From Lactarius indigo (Eukaryota; Basidiomycota; Agaricomycetes; Russulales; Russulaceae): a DNA stretch of 64,000 bases. Every line of letters begins with the position of its first letter. The stretch's first letter is position 1. The stretch lies in contig JAFKAC010000001.1 of assembly GCA_025766275.1 (NCBI GenBank), positions 2,418,001 to 2,482,000 of the forward strand, given 5' to 3'. The notes beneath the pieces were generated by a model that saw only the letters and a program-made list of their open reading frames with translations, was not told the origin of the DNA and did not search any database. This document shows, piece by piece, positions 40,205 to 50,870 of this stretch. The translations under genes were made by a program, and so were the position numbers.

Positions 40205-42518
40205 CTAGGAGCTTTCTAAGAAAGCCATTAGATGCTGTAAAATCTCTCGTTGAGAGATACTATCAGAGTCGTTCCCCTCTCCGTCGTCCATGTTGTCACT
40301 GAAGACCCGAAGTATCGACACGACGTCTTTAAAGGATATGTTGCGCCGGTTGAGCATTTGCAACGCGTGTGTTCGAATCTAGCTCAGTATTAGAAGAAGC
40401 ACCCTGTCAAATGGACGGTACTTACCCCGTCGTCTTCCATGACGATCCACGCCAAAATATAGTCCACAGTCTGTAGTGTGTAGAGGCCACCATCCAACCG
40501 TCGCAAATACCACGCATCCTCTTCTTCACTCCCTATTCCCTCGTCAGCCTCGAGTAGCGCTTTCTTTTCCGCCTCAATGTCGCGGTCTACTACGGCAAGC
40601 CTCGCTTGTGCGGATGTACGAATATCAAGCAATTTGTCTGTCTTTTCGTAGTTACTCTCCACGAACTTTGCGAGGAGGCGGATGCGGGCGGGAGAGTCGG
40701 AGGGTAGATTCGTGAAAAGCGACGAAAGGATGCCGAGCGTGTGTGTCGTTTCTTCCGGGGCAGGTGTTTGAGTGGCACCTTTTTGCTTTTTGAAGGGCTG
40801 CATTGCTTCAGAACGGTATTTGAACGCAGATTCGGGCAATGCACACCTTTCCCATAAATGCGTTGAACAGATATTTCAGACCCGATGCCTCGATGAAAAC
40901 CATGCACGCCTCCGCCCCTGCATGTCCGGACATGGCATGGTCCAATGCCTTGACCGCACGAGAACGCGCCTGCATCTTGTCCCTGTTGCCACAACCATCA
41001 CGAACATTTTAGAAGAAAAAGGGGAAGCAAAGCATACATCATCGTCAGGACCATGAGATCCACGCCCTCGCTTTTTAAGAAAAGTTTCTTGATCTCCGCC
41101 TCGGCAAGGGCGGAACATAGTGAGTCGAATATATTCTCCATAAACTCGGTCTCATCAGTATCAGTTGGGTCTCGTCGGCGAAATTGCTGCAAGGACGTGA
41201 AATCCTCAAAAAACAAAACAAAACAAAAAGACCGCGGCATACCGAAGCGACGTTCAAGAGCGTCTCAATTCCGTCCTTCTCGCCCAACTCCAGGCGATTG
41301 AGCCGACTACCCTGCAGCAAGATGGACAACAACTCGGCTGCATAGCCACGATTCTCCTCGTGCGTTTTGGACTGGATGCGGTTTAGCAGCCAGGGTAGGA
41401 GTTTTGTTTTGAGGACCAATCGTTCGGCCAATGGTGGCTTGGAACCAACAAAGTTCTCAAAAATCCCCAAAACATGAAAGATCCCTTGGCGGTCCGACTC
41501 TTCGGCTTCGTTAAACCGCGTTATGTTATCGACAAGCAACTCCAGGGCAGAGTGGTCCAGCTTTAGGTACGTCAGTAAGGGACCAGTCCGAAAAGAATAG
41601 CACGCGCACCAAAACACCAATCAAATTCTTCAGTGCAGCCTCTCTTTGCTCTGGATCCTCTTCGTCCTCGTCCTCGCCATCTTCCCCAACGTCTTCATCG
41701 GTAAGCTCGTGGATCAATTCGATGATGTCCAAAGCGATATCTGCATTTTCGTGACTGAGAAGTCCGACCAGAGTCTCAAGCTGGCCGGACCCGATGAGAA
41801 GCGGATAAGCGACTTTGGGGACCTGCGCGAGGGGAAGCAGCGCCTTGATGGTTGCATCGAGGTCCGCTTCCGAGTCGATGAATCTGTGCCGAGCTGTAAT
41901 GACAACAAAACGCGAAATGACAGTACGACTTACTTTGTTGGATCGTCTGGATATTTCGATCGTTGCACCTGGTTCTTGTTGGCAGCTCTCTCCAACCGTA
42001 ACAATAGCTTTTTAATGCCAGAAGGAGAGAGTGTTTCAGACTGGTGAACACCGAAGACTAGCGTTGAGTGGAGAGCAGAGGACATGCACGACCACGCACA
42101 TCATCAGGAACCTGGTCAGACCCCGCATTGTCAAAGAGATTCAGTATTTCCTTTTGCTCGGAGGTGAGACCGCCTCCGAAGAATCGCCCTTCCTCGTCTT
42201 CCTCAGCAAAGTAGTCTGCGTCGTTCCCGGGAGCAAAAGGCACCCCTTCAACGTCGTTGTCGGCATCAACCTCATCGTGCACCGTCGTGACTCGCTTGGA
42301 AGGAACGATAGAATGTAATTGTGAATCAGGGGCTGTAGAATCGGAGGCACTCTCAGAGTCCAGTCTCATTTTTTTGAGCATTTCAGCCGATGGTAAGTCT
42401 GGCATCCGCCGCTTGTTGCCCCCAGTGGGGACTTTTGGTACCTATAGGGACCGCATTGAGCACGACGACGCCCAGTACTGTTCGACGTGAATACCTTGAA
42501 GAGTTTATCGATATCCAT
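40205..42518 (-). CDS. CTNNBL1: beta-catenin-like protein 1, spliceosome-associated
   Basis: ARM-repeat protein that in animals binds the Prp19/CDC5L spliceosomal complex. The start ATG 42518 encodes MDIDKLFK before an intron. Then come VPTGGNKRRMPDLPSAEM, an acidic region, LTSEQKEILNLFDN, SGIKKLLLRLERAANKNQVQ, LPLAQVPKVAYPLLIGSGQ, ALDIIELIHELTDEDVGED, LLDHSALELLVDNITRFNE, FENFVGSKPPLAERLVLKT, YAAELLSILLQGSRLNRLEL, ARSRAVKALDHAMSGHAG, HTLGILSSLFTNLPSDSPAR, RIRLLAKFVESNYEKTDKLL and a C-terminus QREILQHLMAFLESS, TAG 40205-40207. One base is missing from the T run 40780-40784 (forward strand) near SKSKK-GATQTPAPEE. About 630 residues. Confidence 0.93.
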
Positions 42519-42780
42519 GGTGTGAACTTGGCTTACGACATAAAGACTTTGTAGTTGACTTGCAGGTACGTTGTAGAACCCTACCCCGCACGTGCACACA
42601 ATTCGCACTACCGCAGAATCGGAACGGACCGATCAAGCAAACGGATGCTAAACAGTTGCTAAGCGCCAAACCTCTAACCCTCGTGTCGAGGGTAAGTGGG
42701 CAGGAACAGAAATAATACACATCTAACGCGATGCCATATAACATGTAAAGTATAAAACAAGGTCCCGTAAACGACATAGG

Positions 42781-43579
42781 CTAGTACGGTTTCTTCCTGT
42801 TCTTCTTAAGCTCCATCTCTAATTGCTTTGCTTTGCGATGACCAATTTCCACTGGACGAATAGCAGTACTGTCTGCCTTCTTTAATTTGATGGGGCGGTT
42901 TCCGACGTATTTTCCTATAGGACCTCAATATGTAGGGGGACACTACAAGAATAGGGAAGAACCCACCATCCATTTCCTTCCAAGCATTCAGGAAGTCTTC
43001 GGGGTCAGAGAAAGCGACGAAGCCGTACTTGGCCTAGCCTCTAATGAGAAACCATGTCGACTCTGGAAGCAAGGCCGGACATACCTTTTGGCTCAATCTA
43101 TCCCGAATAACACGAGCTTTCTGAAATGATGGGTACTTATTGAATGCACCAGCTAGTACATCATCAGAGACATCATTACTTAGATCCCCAACAAACAGGC
43201 GGAACCAGGCTGAGAATACATTTGCTTCAACGACATAGAAAAAGAAAAAAAGGGCAAGGTACTTACACGGATTCCACTCGAGTAATGTCTGATCTTCCCA
43301 AGTCTTCCCCCCACCCTTCCGTAAGACAGTTGTTCGCTTTCCGCCCTTTGCCAACTTTCCACCTGAGCCACCTTTCTTGTCGATCATAGCGCCGGGAACA
43401 TACACCGATTGCTGGGCAAGGATGCCGACGTCGTATTCATAAGCATTTGCGGGGACCGGTGCATTGTGAGAAGAAGACGTAGAGGGTAAGGGATAGATAG
43501 GGCCCTGGTAGGGCTGATGATAGGGATTAACGTCAGAAGAGGACCCTTGTTGGTAGTAGTTCTGGTTGTTATTATACAT
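42781..43579 (-). CDS. RBM42-like RRM protein
   Basis: RNA-binding protein with one RRM near the C-terminus, as in RBM42. The start ATG 43579 gives MYNNNQNYYQQGSSSDVNPY, a Tyr/Gln/Asn-rich low-complexity region, then a Lys/Gly-rich linker (KKGGSGGKLAKGGKRTTVLR) and GKTWEDQTLLEWNP. RNP2 is FRLFVGDLSNDVSDDVLAGAF; RNP1 is AKYGFVAFSDPEDFLNAW. The C-terminus YVGNRPIKLKKADS, then IRPVEIGHRKAKQLEMELKK ends RKKPY, TAG 42781-42783. Three introns keep frame. An in-frame ATG at 43624 would add 15 residues but the low-complexity start at 43579 fits better. About 215 residues. Confidence 0.88.
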
Positions 43580-43735
43580 GTCGACGACAAAGGGAAGCAG
43601 AACCCCGTTGAGCGACTCCCTCACACTCGATTATGTAAACATCGGCCTCCATGTCCCGGCCCGACTGGCGAACTCTAATTGAATCATTGCAAGTGGACCA
43701 GATCCCTTCGTCGACTATCCCCCGCCAAGCACGAT

Positions 43736-43891
43736 GTGAGTTACGCGTTTCATTCGTTGTACATACAAACTGCCGTGTTTTGTTCGTGTCGTCTTCCCAG
43801 TTCAGAAGAAAGCGTCCAGCATTTTCGCAGTGGATGCATCAGACAGCTTGTGGATGTCCCCAGCGTCACACAATTGCTAACTTGTTCTCAG
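43736..43891 (+). other. probable leader intron of RPL5
   Basis: GTGAGT at 43736 and CTCAG ending at 43891, directly before the RPL5 ATG. At 156 nt it is about three times longer than coding introns here. Leader introns are common in ribosomal protein genes. An alternative is that the ATG at 43651 starts a separate short frame. Confidence 0.5.
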
Positions 43892-45043
43892 ATGCCGTTC
43901 GTCAAAAAAATCAAATCTGATGCTTACTTTTCCCGCTTTCAAGTAAAGTATCGTCGAAGGAGGGAAGGAAAAACCGACTGTACGCGACACTATCGTCACT
44001 CACTTGATTCTCGTAGTGACGTCCTTTGCTAGATTATGCGCGCAAGCGGCTAGTAGCGCAGGCAAAAAATAAGTAGTGAGTTATCGCCCATAGATGAGTG
44101 AAACTAGGTTTCAATCCGTACATCCAACGCTCAGCAATGCCCCGAAATATCGGCTTGTCGTTCGCTTCACCAACAAGGATATCATTGTCCAGATTATCTA
44201 CGCACGTCTCCAAGGAGACTTCGTTCTTGCCGCTGCACATTCACGGGAACTACCACGCTATGGCATAAATCATGGCCTCACAAACTGGACTGCTGGTACC
44301 CCTTATTTACTCGGCTTGAATATCCCCCTCCTGATATCAAGATCTTTGTCTTTAGCATATGCTACCGGTCTTCTCATTGCACGCCGCGTGTTGACTAAAC
44401 TGGGGCTCGCAGACAAGTACCAGGGCGTCGCAGAGCCTGATGGTACCATTTCCTTGACAGAGACGCTCGGTGAAGACTCTCCGCGACCCTTCAAGTGTTA
44501 TCTCGACGTTGGTTTGAAGCGTACTTCCACCGGTTCGCGAGTCTTCGGAGCCCTCAAAGGAGCTAGCGATGGGGGGCTCTACATTCCCCATAACGAGAAA
44601 CGATTCCCCGGCTACGACACAGAAAGCAAGGAGCTAGATGCAGAGGTTTTAAAGAAGTACATTTATGGTGGGCACGTCGCAGAATACATGCAGAGTTTGG
44701 AAGAGGAGGATGACGAACGGTGAGCATTTTCTTTGCAATATGCGCCGTCACCTAGCTTAAAATGCACCGTAGCTTCAAGAAGCAGTTTTCCACATATCTT
44801 GCGGATGGTGTTGGCTCAGAGGATATTGAAGAGATCTATGCCGGTGCTTACGCAGCCATTCGGGAGGATCCCACTTTTAAGCCAACAGACAAGACGAAGG
44901 ACTGGAGGGCCGAAGGCAAGAAATATTCTACCCCTCGCCTCAATCTGGAGCAACGCAAGGCCAAAATACAGGCCAAGATCGAGGCTTTCAAGGCCAGTGG
45001 TGGAGCAGCGGCAGAAGAGGACGAAGAAGAGGAAGACGAATAA
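43892..45043 (+). CDS. RPL5: 60S ribosomal protein L5 (uL18)
   Basis: Binds 5S rRNA with uL5 and is built into the central protuberance of the large ribosomal subunit. The start ATG 43892 gives MPFVKKIKSDAYFSRFQVKY; spliced exons continue RRRREGKTDYYARKRLVAQA, KYRLVVRFTNKDIIVQIIYA, AHSRELPRYGINHGLTNWTA, AYATGLLIARRVLTKLGLAD, FKCYLDVGLKRTSTGSRVFG, ALKGASDGGLYIPHNEKRFP, YIYGGHVAEYMQSLEEED, FKKQFSTYLADGVGSEDIEE and an acidic tail (EEDEEEEDE), TAA 45041-45043. Four coding introns keep frame. About 300 residues, standard. Divergent from the RBM42-like gene. Confidence 0.96.
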
Positions 45044-45205
45044 ATTTCCTCTTGCTGAGTACATCATGTGTTATACCGTGCATGCCCATTCATCTACCAC
45101 ACATCCGTGCCTGTTCACTGTGATCTACAAAACAGCTCATGACACAGACTCGTGTAATAACAACATGAATCACGCCTAAAGTAGTGCGTAAGTCGTCGTA
45201 TGAAA

Positions 45206-47454
45206 TTACGGTCCCGCCAGTGATCGTTCTATGACGTCTCGTATCCATGAAAATACAGTCGTCGATCCGGTGATGTATGTTGTATAAACTGTTTCTTCAT
45301 GCCCCGTACGTCGTACGAGTTGCGACACCGAACACTGCAAATTCTCTCCGCACACAACCGAGAATGTCCTACCAATACCAACAGATTACTCTGAGACGTC
45401 GATGGATTGGGTATTGGTACTCACAGTGTGTGACCCTCCCACTTGCCGACGGCTCGATTCATAGGCGTATCGACAAGCCAAGTACCGCTCAATCGCTCGG
45501 ACATCTCTGTGCCTATCTCGCAAATCCGTTGGAGGAGACACTGTTCTGTCTCATCGCGAAGGAGCTGGATGAGTTGTGGAATAGATGAAACTGGCAAGGT
45601 CGCCTGAGATAGATGTGCGACCAAGGACGAAGGTGATAAAAAGGTAAAACGCAGACTACGCCTATAGAAGCGTTTTATTACTGCACCAACCAAAAGTTGC
45701 ATTTTCATTACTCACCTGTTGTCAATACGTATGATGGTTATGCCGCCGATACGCCCAGTACCCCCACTGATCAAAGACTCAAGTACTCCGGCACCGTCCT
45801 CTCCCACGGCGTCGAAGTGAAACTTCACCGGAACGCCAGCACGACGTAGAACTTGAACAGTCTTGCTCATCTCCGCTTTCACGCGGACGCAGAAATATTC
45901 GTATTGCAAGAGATCAATAACAGGGTGCAGAAGAGCTAGCGTGGGGTGAACAGGTGGAAATGCCACATCTGCACGTAATCTTGAAGGTGAAGTTTCCGAG
46001 ACTCCAATCCTGGTGAGTCTCCTGTGAGAGTGCTCACGAAGCAGAAGGAGGTGGAGAAAGTCATAAATCAAATCGCATTTGGCCTGTGAGACAGGCCTGG
46101 AATTTGCCACTTGTGCCATGAGCATGTCTTTTTCCGTCTAGAGTCAGAATATGTTAGCTGAAGTCGTTGGAATGGCGCTAATGATCCAACCAGCTCGAAT
46201 CGAATCTCAGAGTCTTGGGTAGCCTCGACAACTAGGAGTCTCTCAGAAACGCGTACAGAACTTGTGGGAAGGGTGCTCGCGTCCCTGATCAACAAAGAGA
46301 ATATCTCCTGTTCCATAACTTCTCGCTGAGCCTCGCGAAGAGAAGTCTGCAAAGGGTCATCGTCCTTGAATCTGTCCGTCGGATTGTTGCAGACCATTCT
46401 TTCCGCATCAGAGGCGCCGAGGGTCCTGATACTAATGCAAAGGGCTGTTCTTTGTCTTCGAGGAAATGTTATTGGCTCCTTGGAACCGTATGTTGCCAGT
46501 TGGCCAGTTGCTCTCTGTCGGAAGACAGGCGATGCTTAGAGAGTACGAGTGAGCACCAGCGTGTGAATGCATGCAAAAACACAAACACTCTGACAATCCG
46601 AACGATATCAAAAAATCTTTGGTAGTCCGGTCTGCGCCTCGACCAGTGGGGACGCCTAAGGGAAGGGGCGCTGGAGTTAGGCCCCAGTTTCGTCGCCTAA
46701 TTTTCAAAGCGTCCATCCAGTACCGTGCACCTACGTCGTGACTACGTTCGACAGCAATTGCTGCAGACTTAAACAAGTCAGAGGCTTTTCTCAAGGTTTC
46801 GTCCTTCCCCCCTGCCACAAGACGCGCATTGAAAGACTGCACAGATGGTATCGAAGGGGGCTTCGCTATCGAAGAAGAGGCGAGTATGTCATGTGGAAGG
46901 GTGGGGACAGACGTCGGGTCGTCACGCAAAGCAGAAGGGACAGCGACAGGTGAGGCGTAGAGGGAAATGACATCTTTTGCGAGTGACATCTCACCAAGTG
47001 CAACACTGAAGAGCCCTGAGCGGTGGCTTGAAGATTCTGGGGGTAAGAGACGCGTACTGTAACTGGGGTAAAATTTCGAGTCTCATGTTCGAGAGGGCTT
47101 CAGGAGACATGGCCTCCGCGTTCTGGCCATCGAGGGATTCGGAACCAGTATCTCTCGACTGAGGCTCGGCACCGTGTTCAATAAGGGGTTCGTTGGCCCG
47201 CCGCTGCTCCTCGTCTTGATTAAAGAAATCTAAGCCTCGTTCTAAGAACATGCGCCTTAAATTCTCTCCGAGCTGTGTGCCAGGAGGTTCGTCCCTGTAT
47301 ACGACATGCTACGTGAGCACGTTGACTATGCCGAGAGTGTTAACACGCACGGCTCGTAGATATGGCGGCCATCGGTGGCAATGTCGAGAACAGTAGGTAT
47401 AGAACGACCCAGGTCGTCTTTGTAAGGTCGTTCCAGAGACAGCTTTAATGACAT
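45206..47454 (-). CDS. MED17: Mediator complex subunit 17 (Srb4)
   Basis: Essential scaffold of the Mediator head module linking activators to RNA polymerase II. The start ATG 47454 gives MSLKLSLERPYKDDLGRSIP, TVLDIATDGRHIYEP, GTQLGENLRRMFLERGLDFF, then VALGEMSLAKDVISLYASP and the family hallmark WMDALKIRRRNWGLTPAPLP, followed by GRGADRTTKDFLISFGLSE. Later exons give REVMEQEIFSLLIRDASTL, LIYDFLHLLLLREHSHRRLT, HPVIDLLQYEYFCVRVKAEM and ERLSGTWLVDTP. The last exon (LVRRTGHEETVYTTYITGST, TVFSWIRDVIERSL) reaches TAA 45206-45208; its 5' junction is ambiguous because the best GTGAGT donor gives another frame, while a GTCACA donor restores it. About 640 residues. Confidence 0.87.
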
Positions 47455-47638
47455 GGAGTCGCGTGGTGGACGAGGGAGGAAGGTCAATGGGATGTTACAA
47501 TAGGCGGAACGAGACAGCTACTGTAAGTCTGTAACGCCCGCGCCTGATCTCAGATAGTCTCGAGTCAGACTTGGTTCCTGGCCTCTCTTTTTCATGATAC
47601 GCAACCTCATTCAATCGCTTGATGAACCACCAGCAAGA
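47455..47638. promoter_or_regulatory. divergent promoter, MED17 / Zn2Cys6 factor
   Basis: 184 bp between opposing starts. No recognised element; includes CT-rich sequence just upstream of the factor's start. Confidence 0.4.
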
Positions 47639-50619
47639 ATGTCACCTCAACCCACCTTGAAGCGAAAGAAATTAGACGACGACGAACTCAACGGGTCAAA
47701 GAAAGCTCGAACCCGAGTCAGGTTCGCCTTTCTGCTGTTGAAGCGATGTCAATTTATCTGATACCTTTGGTGTTTTCTGAATTCAATCCAGCTACTCCTG
47801 CGGAGAGTGCCATCGTCGTAAGCAAAAGGTGCGTTCGAACTCATATCCCTCATCGGAGGGTTCTCATATCGTGACCGTCCCGTCTAGTGTGATCGCCAGG
47901 TCCCTTGCTCCCACGTATGCACAGGTACACAATTAACACCGCGGAAGCACTTAACTACGTTTTCAGTGTGTGGCTCGTAAAGTCCCTGAGTTATGTAAAG
48001 CATACACCCCGGGCAAACCAGACCAGGATATCCACCTACGTCTCGCTCGCCTTGAACATATCATCGAGGTTGCATTGCCAGAGTTTGCATCGGGATCTAC
48101 CTCTAAGGACCGATGGCCTAGGGAGCGTGCGCGGTCACTCTCTCCCAGTGGTGCCGATACAGGTACACACTCACAAGCCGAAGAGGACGACATTGGCAGC
48201 GGAACTTTTCAAAGTGGGAAGTGGTATGGAACTAGTGCATCTGGAAGTATCGCACCCTCTTCAGTGTTACAGCAGGTGGGGATAGCAACATTGCATCATC
48301 CTTTCTATTTGACACTGGCTACCGTATTCAGCTCCAGAACGCTGTGCCTAACACCCAAACTGGGTCTCCCACGTCGCTTTCTAATCCCCCAATAAGCGAC
48401 GATACGAAGACTTTCGTGGCGGCCATTGATTCTGTCCCTCAAGATGCCGAACCCACTGCAGCCGACAACCTCAAGACGCTCATTCAAGACTGCGGCGTCT
48501 CTCCCCATAAGATTACCGAGCTCGTGCAGGAACTTCCACCGCGAAGGTTTGCAGACGTTCTAGTTGACTTCTACTTTGCCTCGGTGTAAGCTACTCGCCC
48601 ATTGTTATCATTGGTGCCTGCTTAACAGAAATAGGAATTGGACTCGGTACCCTATCTCCGAACGCGACTTCCGGAAATCCTACGCCTCGGTCTGCGCGAA
48701 CGGTGTCGGCGTCCATCCGAATGACGTCCGATTTTTACCTCTGCTTTTTGCTGTTCTGGCCATCGCCGTCCGCGTAGCGCCGGAGCGCTTGGCGGGCGAC
48801 GCCAGGAGCAGGAGATTGACATCTCTTAGATATTACTGGTCATGTAAGTTTATGTTCCAAATGACCTCACCCCCATTGCTTACTTGCGACAACAACCTCG
48901 ACAGCACGACGATCCGTGCTTATTGCTGCAGCTATACAGCCAGACTCTTTGGATATGGTCCTAACGCGACTCCTGGTTAGTCTGATTTATGTGTCAAAAT
49001 TACCTCACGCTCAAGTTGTGATAGAGCGCCCGCTATTTGACGTTTGATCGACGAATAACCGAGTGCTGGAGTCAATTGGGTGCGGCAGTGCGAACAGCGC
49101 AGGTGAGACATACTGACGGCTGTGATGGTCTTGTCTTACTGGTGTGAAGGCTCTTGGTTTGCACCGAGACGCATCTACGATGGTAAGCAGTACTTCCCGG
49201 GTCTCCTCCCGTAACACCAATGTTAACTTCGTTTAGGGATTAGAGCCTGCACAAGTAGAGTATCGTCGGCGAATCTGGTATGTTTCCTTTCACGAGCCCT
49301 CAAGCAAAGTCAATTTTTTTTGCATTAGGGCGTACTTGTATCACGCAGATCGCTCGTATGCTCTCTTCTTAGGAAGACCAAGCGCAATTCAGGATGCATA
49401 CTCCTCAACCCTCCCTCCTCTCAATGTCGAAGATGAAGTCAGTGTTTCTGAGCTCTGCGATCCACCACCTCTGAGTACCCCCACGCGTATGACCTTCGCC
49501 ATTCTACGTCACAAGCTTGCTGGGATCATCGGCCGCATAGTCCACCATTTCCAGCAAGTTCGACAGCATAGCCATTATTCTGACGTGCTTGCCATAGACG
49601 ATGACATTCTCAGATTCCTCGACAATCTTCCTCCACATTTTTCCTTGAACTACGACATGTCCTTGGATGAAACACTCCCGTATCTCCCTGCCCACCGCTT
49701 TCTTCTTCTGACCGAGGTCTTTTTCATCCGCATAAGCCTTCATCGACCATACCTACTGCGTCGCCTCGGCACCGATCGGTACTCTCGATCACGAAGAGCC
49801 TGTTTCGTCTCCGCTATGAAGGATTTCGAAATCAGGAGGGCGCTGTCATCAAAGCTTAATGAAGAAACGCTCGTCGCGCTGAACATCGCATATCGGGACT
49901 TCCAGAGTGCGATGATCAGTGGCATCTATCTAGTCTTGTACCCACGGGGGAGTATGGCGGATAACATGCACACCATTTTGGATACGTTCTTGAAAGACCA
50001 CGAAGGGATCAGGGAAATGGACGAGACTACGCGTAGGGAAGTCAAAATCATCGAGTTCCTGAAGGCCAAGTCCTCTCAGGTAGAGGCATCCATCAATGAG
50101 ACCCTCGCCTTCGAAGAGCCTTTGGAACCCATGACTTCCGCTGATGTGCAGCCCCTTTTGAGTATTCAAAAGCCATCACCTCGAGGCCCAGTCTTCACCT
50201 CTCTCCAAACCAATGGGCCGATTTCTCCAAGGGCTGGCGTTGAGCCTACTCCTCAGCTTAGTCAGATTCTCCCATCTCCTTCCATACAGCGTCTACAAGG
50301 CGAAACGGGATACGATACGTCCAACTCGGGAAGCCCTGCAGCAGAGGACGAGTCCGCGGCCCAGAATCTTCTCGATCACTGGTACAATGCTGTGAGCATG
50401 TCAAGCGGAGCAGGTGGTGACGGATCCCTGGACTTCGCTGGCCTCCCCTGGGGTGGTTTTGGAAGTACCGACTTGTCTGGGTGGTTTGGCACGACGCCAT
50501 CGGCAGAAGGCTCGCCGAGCATAAACACCAACCCAGTCTTGGCCCCAGTTTCCGACGGGTCTGACTGGAACTATTGGGAGAACATTGTGAAGGTGATTCG
50601 AGGAGGACCTGTGACATAG
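47639..50619 (+). CDS. Zn2Cys6 fungal-specific transcription factor
   Basis: Nuclear DNA-binding regulator of unknown target. The start ATG 47639 gives MSPQPTLKRKKLDDDELNGS and a basic stretch; three short exons then build the binuclear zinc cluster SCGECHRRKQKCDRQVPCSH, CVARKVPELC, all six cysteines present. A coiled-coil-like linker (IHLRLARLEHIIEVALPEF) follows. The middle-homology domain (Fungal_trans type) runs from FADVLVDFYFASVNWTRYPI through LLFAVLAIAVRVAPERLAG, TAQALGLHRDASTMGLEPAQ to VEYRRRIWAYLYHADRSYAL and LGRPSAI. A long single-exon C-terminus (49336-50619) ends in an acidic, Gly/Ser/Trp-rich region and VIRGGPVT, TAG. About ten introns keep frame; no lesion found. About 810 residues. 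Confidence 0.9.
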
Positions 50620-50870
50620 GGTAGGGTGCGAGTGCTCGCTTACGTCGCCACTCTGTAGTTATAGTGCAGAGGATGTGAATCAGTTCAACTTGAAGTTACG
50701 ATAGTGTGGCACTCTATTACAGAAATGTCACGTGATGTCACTTTCTTCAGGGTCAAACGCGTCCAAACGTGGTCCTCTTCACGCCTTTCATCCCATTTCG
50801 TGTAGACTCTACCCTCCCGTCCCATCAATTCCTCACGGGTCGCACTGACAATTATTCCATAGCTATAAAC

